Shown one piece after another: positions 49,138 through 57,673 of a stretch of 64,000 nucleotides of DNA. Each line of letters begins with the position of its first letter. Position 1 is the stretch's first letter. The DNA comes from CAITQP01 sp964387965 (GTDB lineage Bacteria > Patescibacteriota > Minisyncoccia > Phycocordibacterales > UBA9973). The notes under the pieces were generated by a model. The model did not search any database. It was not told the DNA's origin and saw only the letters and a program-made list of their open reading frames with translations. The position numbers and the translations under genes were made by a program. The stretch is taken from the NCBI GenBank assembly GCA_964387965.1, contig CAYLXO010000002.1:1-64000 (forward strand). Direction: 5' to 3'.

Positions 49138-50831
49138 TATTCTTCACTTAGGTCTACAACGGATTGAACTTCCTCGATTGATGTAATCCCAGCAAGAATT
49201 TTTACCATTCCATCTTCCTGCATGTTGAATATTCCTTGTTTTGCTGCGACTTTTTTAATTTCGCGTTCGCTTGGGTTTGTTGGAATAATCTTTTCGATTT
49301 CTGCGTCGGTTAAAATTGCTTCAAAGATTCCGATTCGTCCTTTGAATCCAGTCCCGTTACATACAGGGCAACCTGTTGCTGTAAAGAGCTGTATCGGCAT
49401 ATCTGCTTTTAGATTGTATGCTTCAATATTTTTACCGGCTTGGCTTGCATTTGTAAGTAGTTTTCTGAGAAGTGTTTCTTCCTCAGGTGTAGCAGGTCGA
49501 GGAGTTTTGCATTCTTTACACAATTTTCGTACGAGACGTTGAGCGATAGAAAGTGAAAGCGCAGATACCAAAATTTTTGCATTTACATCTAGGTCAATGA
49601 GGCGGGGGATAACACCAGCAGCATTATTTGTGTGAAGCGTTGAAAAGACAATGTGTCCGGTAAGTGCAGATTCAACAGCAATTTTTGCAGTTTCTGGGTC
49701 ACGTGTTTCTCCAACGAGAATGACGTCAGGGTCTTGTCGGAGAGCAGCGCGAAGTCCATCCAAGAAATTGTATCCTTTCTCGGTTTGTGTCTGAGTGATA
49801 CCTGGCAAATGATATTCGATAGGGTCTTCAATTGTAATAATCTTAAGTTCAGGGTTGTAAATCTTTCGCAAAAACGCGTAGAGCGTTGTTGTTTTACCAC
49901 TTCCGGTCGGTCCAGTAATCAAAATCAAACCATTCGGCTTTTTAATTTCGCGTTCGATGATTGCGTACAGTCGTGGCTCGATTCCAAAAGTAGAAAGATC
50001 ACCTTGAATATTTTTTGGGTCAAGAATACGCATCACGATAGACTCTCCATATGCGCCCGGTACGGTAGATGTACGCATTGAAATTTCAACACCATTTTCA
50101 AAAATACTAAATCGTCCATCTTGCGCGCGTGTAGTCACAGTAAGCTTCATTCCAGAAACGAGTTTGATACGAGAACAAAGCAAATGGAATATTTTTAAGT
50201 CGAGGAAAAGAATGTCTTGCAAAATTCCATCAAGACGAAAACGTACGCGCATGCGAGTTTCTTCTGGTTCGATGTGTACGTCAGAACACGAAAGGCCGAT
50301 AGCACCTGCAAGAATAACTTCAAGAAGTCGTGATGTGGCATGAACTTCGTGACCTGCAACAATCTCATCAACAATTGTTTTTACGTCGCCGACAGTTTTG
50401 ATTTTTTTCTGCATTTCTGCAAGTGTCTCACTCGAAACATCAAGACCGCCTTTGCGAGATTGTTCGGCGAAAGAAATTTCCTTATATCGAGCCCATGCTC
50501 GTTCAAGTGAAGCATGAGATGCCATAAAGAGGGAAGGATTCAAACCTTTTCGCACAAGATCTTCTACAAGTGCTCGAGTTTGGTCGGCTTCAGGTGAAAT
50601 TACTGCAACACTAATATCTTTTCCAAAGATTTTAAAAGAAGCAGCGAGTGCTTTACGCGCTTCATCTTCTGGTATTGCTCTGAGTGCTTCATTTTGGATG
50701 GTTGTAGTAGAGAGATCTACGTAGGGAATATTGTACCGAGCTTGGGCGAGGGTTTCGGCAAGTACTTCTTCCTCTTGCGCGCGAAATTCGCTTAATTTAC
50801 GGTCTATTTTGTCGTCGTATTCTTCAGGCAT
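49137..50831 (-). CDS. pilB: GspE/PilB-type secretion ATPase
   Basis: Assembly ATPase of type IV pili or type II secretion. The 564-residue protein has an N-terminal GspE-N domain (YVDLSTTTIQNEAL), then CSDVHIEPEETRMRVRFRLD, Walker A TGPTGSGKTTTLYAF near residue 310, the Asp box EDPIEYHLPGI, Walker B LRQDPDVILVGETRDPETA, the His box FSTLHTNNAA, and a zinc-binding pair CKECK...CPVCNGTG. Other pilus genes are not in this window, so the ATPase is isolated here. In CPR such pili are thought to serve DNA uptake or host attachment. Confidence 0.95.
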   Translation of the reverse strand: MPEEYDDKIDRKLSEFRAQEEEVLAETLAQARYNIPYVDLSTTTIQNEALRAIPEDEARKALAASFKIFGKDISVAVISPEADQTRALVEDLVRKGLNPSLFMASHASLERAWARYKEISFAEQSRKGGLDVSSETLAEMQKKIKTVGDVKTIVDEIVAGHEVHATSRLLEVILAGAIGLSCSDVHIEPEETRMRVRFRLDGILQDILFLDLKIFHLLCSRIKLVSGMKLTVTTRAQDGRFSIFENGVEISMRTSTVPGAYGESIVMRILDPKNIQGDLSTFGIEPRLYAIIEREIKKPNGLILITGPTGSGKTTTLYAFLRKIYNPELKIITIEDPIEYHLPGITQTQTEKGYNFLDGLRAALRQDPDVILVGETRDPETAKIAVESALTGHIVFSTLHTNNAAGVIPRLIDLDVNAKILVSALSLSIAQRLVRKLCKECKTPRPATPEEETLLRKLLTNASQAGKNIEAYNLKADMPIQLFTATGCPVCNGTGFKGRIGIFEAILTDAEIEKIIPTNPSEREIKKVAAKQGIFNMQEDGMVKILAGITSIEEVQSVVDLSEE

Positions 50832-50837
50832 GTTTTG

Positions 50838-51020
50838 GAGCCCATTTCAAATATAAAATCGTTGAAATACAAATATATTCTGTCTGTCTCAAAAGCAAAA
50901 TTTTGGTATAAAAACGAGTTTCCTCAGTCAATGATGCTCGGGCATCACTTCCTTCGTCATCCTCGTTTTTCTACTCAAAATTCTGCCTTTGATTTCAGAC
51001 ATTATATTTGAAAAGGGCTC
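50838..51020. repeat. Long nested inverted repeat
   Basis: The outer arms GAGCCCATTTCAAATATAA and TTATATTTGAAAAGGGCTC pair almost perfectly. Inside, TGTCT/AGACA, then GCAAAATTTTG with CAAAATTCTGC, then AAAACGAG with CTCGTTTT pair in order, down to a TGATGC-TCG-GGCATCA tip. The whole 183-base spacer between pilB and the next gene folds as one hairpin. The core vaguely recalls repeat copies A and B on the opposite strand. Confidence 0.75.
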
Positions 51021-51143
51021 TCGAAATTATACAAGAAGCCAGCTTTTTCGACGTATTGACGAACATCAATTAATATGCTAAAATATAAAAAATTGTGTAT
51101 TAACTAACTAAATATAAGACAAACACAAAAAAGTTCATTGATT

Positions 51144-52298
51144 ATGAAAAAAATGGTTATTTTTCTGTTTGCTATCGGGATGATGGTAACAGTTGGCGCC
51201 AAAGCGCAAGAAATCGATACGAAAAAGTACGAAGTCTTGTCTGACAAGACACAAAGTTCAAGTACTAGTAGCGAATTCGAAAACGGAGGTGTACAAAGCA
51301 CCAAAAAGGCGACGTCAGTAAAGAGGCCAACAAAGCCTAAAAGCTCAAAGTCAGCAACAACAAACAAAAAGGCGAGTAGTAGTTCAACCTATCGGGTAAA
51401 AAACACAAGCAAAACATCCGATAAGGTGCGCACCATTATCTTGCGGGAAAAGTTACCGACAGATTCACCACCAAAACAGCAACAACCGGTCGTTTACAAC
51501 GACTACCGACAATGGCACTACACCTATAACTACGGAGAAAATTCTCCGTTTGGCATTGGTGGTAACGTCATCATCGACAGTGTCCATGTGGACAGTGGAG
51601 GGGTTGTAGAAAAAGACGACACCTGTGGGAGACTTCGAAAGAAGTGGACCAAAGCAAAGTGGCGTAAACCACTTACAGAATTCAAGGTGTACACTTTGGA
51701 ACATTTCCAAAGTGATGCGTATGATCCACTTTCAACAAAAGTTGATACATCGTGGATCAAAAGACCCTTTCGCACGCGTACCTTTCTTGTCTATGAAAAG
51801 CACTTGAAGAACAAGTGCAAAGACACAATTGTACGTTACGACACTTGTAAAAAGTGGTGGGTAGCAACTCGGCGCTGGGGCGGAATTGCAATATTGGGTG
51901 GCGGTTTAGTTGCGTTAGGTGACTACGCTTGCAAAAACCAGTATTGGGGTTTACTTGACGGCAACTTGGGCCAGAAAAGTAACGGTAATAATGGGAACAA
52001 TAATGGTAATAATAATGGCAACGATACAAGCCATACAAATTACCCAACCCACAAGCCGGGCTCAACAACTGGCAATAAACCAGGAGCGAGCCAAAAACCC
52101 GATGTGTTACCGGTAACACAAAAGCAAAAACCGGTGCAAACATTCTCTACTGTCGTAAGACAGCAAGAACCAAAGAAGGTTGACCTTAATGAATTTCTCC
52201 GTAAACTACCGCCTACACGGGTGGGGGTAAATATAAGTCTCGATTTCAAGAATTTCGAGCCATATATAACATTTTGCGGGGTAAAGGCACTTCTATGA
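51144..52298 (+). CDS. Exported protein, Lys/Thr-rich, unknown
   Basis: Not recognised. The 384-residue protein starts MKKMVIFLFAIGMMVTVGAKAQ, a signal peptide ending A-K-A-Q as often seen in Bacteroidota. A Ser/Thr/Lys-rich disordered segment follows, then a region with five Cys (DTCGRLRKKW, KNKCKDTIVRYDTCKKWW, DYACKNQ), an N-G-N low-complexity linker and a short C-terminal domain (VGVNISLDFKNFEPYITF). Codon choice looks different from its neighbours. It is preceded by a 120-base AT-rich leader without the usual close -10 box. Transfer from another phylum is possible. Confidence 0.65.
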   Translation: MKKMVIFLFAIGMMVTVGAKAQEIDTKKYEVLSDKTQSSSTSSEFENGGVQSTKKATSVKRPTKPKSSKSATTNKKASSSSTYRVKNTSKTSDKVRTIILREKLPTDSPPKQQQPVVYNDYRQWHYTYNYGENSPFGIGGNVIIDSVHVDSGGVVEKDDTCGRLRKKWTKAKWRKPLTEFKVYTLEHFQSDAYDPLSTKVDTSWIKRPFRTRTFLVYEKHLKNKCKDTIVRYDTCKKWWVATRRWGGIAILGGGLVALGDYACKNQYWGLLDGNLGQKSNGNNGNNNGNNNGNDTSHTNYPTHKPGSTTGNKPGASQKPDVLPVTQKQKPVQTFSTVVRQQEPKKVDLNEFLRKLPPTRVGVNISLDFKNFEPYITFCGVKALL

Positions 52299-52437
52299 GA
52301 ACTCCATAACCTATAAACGTAGTAGGTTGCCATAACCGCGACCTACTACCTATCATTTAGTTCTTAATCATTCCAGATTGAGGCCTAAAAGATGAGAAAT
52401 TATTAATAGATGTCGAGTAAGTAATTACAAATACGAT

Positions 52438-55400
52438 ATGAAAAATTATATTAAAAATATTGCAGTCGTCGTAACAACAGTAAGCGCATTCTTCGCGTTT
52501 AATTTTGTTGCACACGCTGCGATTTCTTGGAATACACTTCCAGGAGATTGTGCGAATACTGTGTCTGTCGCAAACCACACAACACAACAGAACGCGAGCA
52601 ACGCATGTTGGGGGCCAACAGTGAGTGCTCGCCCAGGAGAGGCTATTAATGTGCGCATAGACTACGATAACGTAGGGGATACACAAGCTACAAACACGCT
52701 TGTTCGTTTGAACCAGCCAATGGGTACACAGTCAACATTCAACTTCACTGGCTTTGTTTCTTCAAACGGTGTTCAGCGAGTTGGGAGTGCATCAGTGAAT
52801 ATTTCTTCACCCGCAACTCTTACAGTTGAATCTGTGTACTGGTATGCAAACCAATCTGGTTCATACACTGTCATGAGCAACTCTGATATCTTTGGCGCAG
52901 GGGTAAATCTTGGAACAATTCTTCCATCAAACACTTGTCCTGCAACAAATCAGCGCTGTCACAGTGGAGCAGTCATTGTTCGTTTCAATGTTGGTACTGC
53001 AAATCCAAACCCAACACCAACACAGACATGTACTATTAGTACATTCCGTGTGAATCCGACATCTATCTCATCTGGCTCATCTACATTCGTAATCTGGAAT
53101 ACTCAAAATTGTGCAACAGTATCAGTTTCAGGACTTGGAGTTTCTGACTCACGAGCTTCTGGCTATGTTGCAACACCACTCCTTTCAAACAATACAACGT
53201 ACACAATTACTGGTACATCAGTAGGTGGTCGTTCGGCTCCAATTACTCAGTCAGCGACTGTTACAGTAACAGGTGGTCCAACTAATACATGTGCTATCAA
53301 CTCATTCCGTGTAAATCCATCATCTGTTCAAAGCGGACAGTCATCAAACGTAGTATGGAGTACATCAAATTGTACAAACGTTTCAGTTTCAGGATACGGA
53401 GTTTCAAGCAATCAGACATCTGGTTCAATGCAGACACCTGCACTTTCAAGCAACACTACATATACGATCTCAGCGAGCGGCTTAAACGGTAGCGCTCCAG
53501 CGCAAAGTGCAACTGTATATGTAAATGCAGTTCCTCAAAATTGTTCTATCTCATCATTCACATCTTCAAATTACAATGTGACTAGTGGTGGAAGCGCAAC
53601 GCTCTCATGGAGCACAGCAAATTGTACAAGTGTTTCAATGACAGGTGTCAGTATTGGAAGTTCACAGCTTTCAGGTACTGTAAATACAGGTGCGATTTAT
53701 GGTTCTACAACATACACACTTACTGCGTATGGAACTACTGGACCAGTAAGTCAGTCAGTAACAATCAATGTTGCAACACCAAGCGCATGTACTATTAACA
53801 CATTTACAGGACCAAGCTACACAGTTTCGTACGGCGGAACAGCTACTCTTTCTTGGAGTACATCAAATTGTACGAGCGTTTCAATTGCTGGAGTTTCTAT
53901 ACCAAGCAACCAGCTTTCTGGGACAGTTACAACACCAGCGTTGTACGGAAGTACAAACTACACATTGAACGCGTATGGTTCAACTGGAGGCACACAATCA
54001 CAGACAGTGTACGTGGCAGTTCAGCAATACCAGAACCAGACTTGTTCAATAAATTCATTCAACGGCCCATCGCAAGTACAGTCAGGGTCATCAGCAACAC
54101 TTAATTGGACAACATCAAACTGTTCTTCAGTAAGTATTTCAGGTCCAGGACTTAACTATTCAGGGAGTCAGCCACTTTCAGGTTCTATCACAACAAATTC
54201 GCTCTACAACAATTCAAACTATTACACACTCACTGCATCTGCATATAGTGGTAATTCAGTAACAGCAAATTTTACAGTTTCGACATACAACAATAACAAC
54301 AATTATCAGTATTGTACTGTTAGTTCGTTTTATGCCTCTCCAACATATGTGTCATACGGAGGATCATCGACACTTATCTGGAATACATATGGATGTTCAA
54401 ATGTCACTATTTCTGGAGGGAATATGGCTACATACACACAGCCACTCTCAGGCTCAGTAAATACAGGCGCGTTGTATGGGTCTACAACATATACGCTTAC
54501 TGCATATAATAATTATGGAAATCCAGTAACACAGAGTGTTACCGTTACAAGCGATGGTGGAAATAATTATTACCAAAGTGCACCATCTGTTACAACAAAT
54601 CAGGCGACAAATACATACGAATCAAGTGCAACACTTAATGGATATGTAAGCACAAACACAAGTTCACCAAATTGTTCGTACTATTCATGTGGAGGAAACT
54701 ATACATACTACTTCCAGTACGGAACTAGTCAGTACAATCTGACAAATCAAACTCAGTCACTCACAGGAAATTACGCAAGCTCAGTGTCTGCATATGTTTC
54801 AGGACTTTCTCCAAATACAACATATTACTTCCGTCTTGTTGCATATAACAATTATGGAACGAATTACGGTTCGATACTTTCATTCACAACAAATAATGGA
54901 GGAACAGTAACTGGTACAAATATTGTTACAAGTATTGCAACAAATGTTGGCTCAACAACTGCACGTTTGAACGGAGTAGTAGTAGCACCAGCATATGTAG
55001 GACAAGCACAAGCATACTTTGAATACGGAACTACACTTGCACTTGGAAGCACTACAACTTCACAAAATGTTGCGACAAATAATGTAATGAACTACTTTGA
55101 TGGAATTTCGGTTTCACCAAATACGGTGTATTACTTCCGAGCAGTAGGAACAATCAATGGGGTTGTGTATCGTGGAGCAACAGTATCATTCACGACTCCA
55201 AGTACTGGTACAAACATCCGAACAGTAGTGGTTAACAACCCAGGAACTGGTGCAGGCTCAACGCTTATCATGCTCACAATTGATTCTCAGTTTGAAAATG
55301 TATCAATCGGGGATACGGTGACATACAACGTAAACTACAAGAACATTTCAGGTGGTGAGCTTAAGAACGCAACACTCAATGTTATCCTTCCATCAGGAGT

Positions 55401-55827
55401 TTCATTTAAACAATCAACAATGGGAGTGCTTACAACAAGTAACACTGTTGCGGTAAATCTTGGATCAATTCCAAAGGATGCAACAGGGGCGATGATAATT
55501 CAGGCTATCGTAGATCGCGCAACACGCGGAGACACGCTTCTTGCAACAGCAAATCTTGCCTTTACAAATGGAAACAATGCACAGGATAGTGTTGTTGCAT
55601 ACGAAATGAACAATGTATCAGCAAATACAAATAGTTCACTTACTGGTCTTGCATTCTTCGGGGGTAATTTCTTCCCAACATCACTTCTTGGATGGGTACT
55701 CTTGATTGGACTTATTATCCTCATCATCATAATCATCCGTCGTTTGTATGATCATCCAGCGGAAGCACACGCAGTAGCACCACACGCTTCACACCCAACT
55801 ACTCACGTAGACAATTTGCCTCACTAA
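52438..55827 (+). CDS. Large repeat surface protein with C-terminal membrane anchor
   Basis: An 1129-residue exported protein. A signal peptide (AVVVTTVSAFFAFNFVAHA) leads to a first domain, then six tandem Ig-like repeats of about 80 residues (about residues 198-700). Each has a Cys at its start (C-(T/S/A)-I-x-(S/T)-F) and a second Cys in the W-(S/N)-T-x-N-C motif, fitting one disulfide per repeat. Two fibronectin-III-like units (YYFQYGTSQYN, YFEYGTTLALG, both ending Y-Y-F-R) and a DUF11-like domain (GDTVTYNVNYKNISGGELK) follow. It ends in one membrane helix (LLGWVLLIGLIILIIIIIRR) and a His-rich tail. Probable adhesin or surface filament. Confidence 0.8.
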   Translation: MKNYIKNIAVVVTTVSAFFAFNFVAHAAISWNTLPGDCANTVSVANHTTQQNASNACWGPTVSARPGEAINVRIDYDNVGDTQATNTLVRLNQPMGTQSTFNFTGFVSSNGVQRVGSASVNISSPATLTVESVYWYANQSGSYTVMSNSDIFGAGVNLGTILPSNTCPATNQRCHSGAVIVRFNVGTANPNPTPTQTCTISTFRVNPTSISSGSSTFVIWNTQNCATVSVSGLGVSDSRASGYVATPLLSNNTTYTITGTSVGGRSAPITQSATVTVTGGPTNTCAINSFRVNPSSVQSGQSSNVVWSTSNCTNVSVSGYGVSSNQTSGSMQTPALSSNTTYTISASGLNGSAPAQSATVYVNAVPQNCSISSFTSSNYNVTSGGSATLSWSTANCTSVSMTGVSIGSSQLSGTVNTGAIYGSTTYTLTAYGTTGPVSQSVTINVATPSACTINTFTGPSYTVSYGGTATLSWSTSNCTSVSIAGVSIPSNQLSGTVTTPALYGSTNYTLNAYGSTGGTQSQTVYVAVQQYQNQTCSINSFNGPSQVQSGSSATLNWTTSNCSSVSISGPGLNYSGSQPLSGSITTNSLYNNSNYYTLTASAYSGNSVTANFTVSTYNNNNNYQYCTVSSFYASPTYVSYGGSSTLIWNTYGCSNVTISGGNMATYTQPLSGSVNTGALYGSTTYTLTAYNNYGNPVTQSVTVTSDGGNNYYQSAPSVTTNQATNTYESSATLNGYVSTNTSSPNCSYYSCGGNYTYYFQYGTSQYNLTNQTQSLTGNYASSVSAYVSGLSPNTTYYFRLVAYNNYGTNYGSILSFTTNNGGTVTGTNIVTSIATNVGSTTARLNGVVVAPAYVGQAQAYFEYGTTLALGSTTTSQNVATNNVMNYFDGISVSPNTVYYFRAVGTINGVVYRGATVSFTTPSTGTNIRTVVVNNPGTGAGSTLIMLTIDSQFENVSIGDTVTYNVNYKNISGGELKNATLNVILPSGVSFKQSTMGVLTTSNTVAVNLGSIPKDATGAMIIQAIVDRATRGDTLLATANLAFTNGNNAQDSVVAYEMNNVSANTNSSLTGLAFFGGNFFPTSLLGWVLLIGLIILIIIIIRRLYDHPAEAHAVAPHASHPTTHVDNLPH

Positions 55828-55868
55828 CGAGCTAGTAATTAGAAAGTAGTTAGTAGAAAAATCCAAAT

Positions 55869-55903
55869 ACACACGGCGATTTCCGAAGGAAATCGCCGTG
55901 TGT
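55869..55903. terminator. Strong hairpin after the adhesin gene
   Basis: ACACACGGCGATTTCC-GAA-GGAAATCGCCGTGTGT, perfect 16-bp stem without a T-run, 17 bases before tsaE. Confidence 0.55.
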
Positions 55904-55919
55904 TAGTATTCGAATATAC

Positions 55920-56354
55920 ATGAAAAAAAGATTCCAGAAAAATCAAACAACAGAAATTGCTAAAGAAATTTTGGATTTGCTAGAAGCTAGGAGTCAGTCG
56001 CTAGAAGCTACTGTAATTGCTCTTTCAGGTGACTTAGGAGCAGGGAAAACTACACTTACGCAAGCAATCGCGCGCGAGCTTGGGATAAAAGAAAATGTGA
56101 TTTCTCCTACGTTCGTGTTGATGAAAAAATACGATACAAAAAATTCTATTCACAAAAATTTAGTGCATATTGATGCATACAGATTGGATTCTCATCACGA
56201 GTTAGAAAAACTTGGGTGGGCTGAAATACTATCAAATAAAGACAATTTGGTCTTACTCGAATGGCCAGAGAAGGTGCCTGAAGTAGTACCAAGTCACGCA
56301 ATTTCAATAAAGCTTTCTCATATAAACGAAGAAGAAAGGGAAATAGATTTTTGA
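55920..56354 (+). CDS. tsaE: tRNA threonylcarbamoyladenosine biosynthesis ATPase TsaE
   Basis: ATPase needed with TsaB/TsaC/TsaD for the t6A37 modification. The 144-residue protein has Walker A ALSGDLGAGKTTLTQAIA, switch ISPTFVLMKKY, the HIDAYRLDS motif and VLLEWPEKV. The other tsa genes are not in this window. Its TGA stop overlaps a TTGACA -35 box of the next gene, showing TGA is a true stop here. Confidence 0.95.
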   Translation: MKKRFQKNQTTEIAKEILDLLEARSQSLEATVIALSGDLGAGKTTLTQAIARELGIKENVISPTFVLMKKYDTKNSIHKNLVHIDAYRLDSHHELEKLGWAEILSNKDNLVLLEWPEKVPEVVPSHAISIKLSHINEEEREIDF

Positions 56355-56378
56355 CATCTCAGTATTTTGTTGTAGTAT
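56351..56378 (+). promoter_or_regulatory. Sigma-70 type promoter
   Basis: TTGACA (56351-56356), 16-bp spacer, TAGTAT (56373-56378), driving the gene at 56406. Confidence 0.7.
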
Positions 56379-56405
56379 CAAAGCGAACTAAATTTCTTTA
56401 ATATT

Positions 56406-57608
56406 ATGACAAGACTTATCAAGGCCCTTATACCGAGGCCGTTCTCCCAAAAGGAGTTTTACATTGCGGTAGGGGTTATTGTGCTTTTAGTTAGCGTCAT
56501 ACCTTACCTTGAGATTTCCGGTGGAAGTTATGTTTTTTACAAACTTACCAACGAACATGCGATGGCTCAGTCTATCGTGTACCCATTTAGAAGATGGGTA
56601 TTGATATCAATTGTTCTAGTAGTGCTCATCAATAGAATTAAGGTATGGGTATTTTCTAGGCTAAGAGGCAAAGGAAAAATTTTCACCATTATCGAAGGAA
56701 TATACGATAGGGTAATGTTTTTCCCAACTTGGGGCGCATTTATTGCTTTTCTTTTACTAAGCATAAATGCGATTTTTTCAATTCAGTTGCTAGAATTTTT
56801 TGCTCCAGCATGGCAGTACACCGCGTTGTTTAATGACATGATAATCTATGTTCTATCTATTGCATCAATTTGGATTTTTGGTGCAGTTGTCCACACAGTA
56901 GGTAAGCTAGCAAAAGATGCAGATTTATTATTATCTACGCATTTTAGCTCACTTGAGTATTTTTTGTGGCCGTATTTGCTAGGCATTATCCTTTCAAAGA
57001 TTCTATTAGGAAAAAATCTAATGAAATACAGACTATTATCCTGGTATTTTGCTAAAAAAGGTATTGTTGTAGACAGAAAAACAAACAAAGGTAGAGCACA
57101 GGCAATCATCGACATGAGAGATGCAAGAAAAGCTGGTTACAAACTTCTTTCTGGTTCAGATGGGAGGTCTTATACAGACACCCCAAAAGAATTTACACCA
57201 GGTGTCGTAAAAGACATCGAAGTTGGAATGAGCGTCGGGCTAATTGTTATTGTAAACAGTGGTCAATTTAAGAGACCACTCAAAGGTTCAATTTCAAGCA
57301 AAAAAGGGAAAAATGTAAAGATTCTCGTTAAGAACTGGTTTAACCCGACTTGGATTCTAAAGGCGTTACTTTTACCGTGGGCAAATTCACCACGTATAAT
57401 CAATGTTGTGTTTACAAAAAAGATTGTACGCGAGGAAAATGAGACGACAGAAATCTACTGCGATCGTTTAAACAGGATTGTATTAGAGACAAAAGAAAAG
57501 GAAGAACACCGTCTTCTACACAAACCAAAGAAAATAAAGTTTTTTATTTGGCTAAAGTGGAATATGCGTAGATTTGATAGGTTTTGTGAAAATTTTGTTA
57601 ATTCGTAA
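56406..57608 (+). CDS. Polytopic membrane protein, unknown
   Basis: A 400-residue protein not assigned to any family. Five likely membrane segments lie in the N-terminal half: FYIAVGVIVLLVSVIPYL, WVLISIVLVVLINRI, FIAFLLLSINAIFSIQLL, MIIYVLSIASIWIFGAVV and YFLWPYLLGIILSKILLG. The C-terminal 190 residues are basic and probably cytoplasmic (KGSISSKKGKNVKILVKNWF). It has its own consensus promoter and a terminator, so it is monocistronic. Confidence 0.75.
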   Translation: MTRLIKALIPRPFSQKEFYIAVGVIVLLVSVIPYLEISGGSYVFYKLTNEHAMAQSIVYPFRRWVLISIVLVVLINRIKVWVFSRLRGKGKIFTIIEGIYDRVMFFPTWGAFIAFLLLSINAIFSIQLLEFFAPAWQYTALFNDMIIYVLSIASIWIFGAVVHTVGKLAKDADLLLSTHFSSLEYFLWPYLLGIILSKILLGKNLMKYRLLSWYFAKKGIVVDRKTNKGRAQAIIDMRDARKAGYKLLSGSDGRSYTDTPKEFTPGVVKDIEVGMSVGLIVIVNSGQFKRPLKGSISSKKGKNVKILVKNWFNPTWILKALLLPWANSPRIINVVFTKKIVREENETTEIYCDRLNRIVLETKEKEEHRLLHKPKKIKFFIWLKWNMRRFDRFCENFVNS

Positions 57609-57618
57609 GTTTAAATCG

Positions 57619-57649
57619 TGCCCACGGCAATCAGCTGTGGGCACCTTTT
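57619..57649 (+). terminator. Terminator
   Basis: GTGCCCAC-GGCAATCAGCT-GTGGGCAC followed by CTTTT, after the membrane protein gene. Confidence 0.75.
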
Positions 57650-57673
57650 CGTATATGGTATATACTCAGGATT

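Noticed and set aside
52438..55827. Tandem repeats that might be a CRISPR array or DNA satellite
   Set aside because: The period of about 240 bases is conserved at protein level within one open frame; the DNA copies diverge and there are no spacers.
55920..56354. TGA as a sense codon (Gracilibacteria/SR1 code)
   Set aside because: tsaE and other genes end at family-typical positions on TGA, and reading through gives no conserved sequence.
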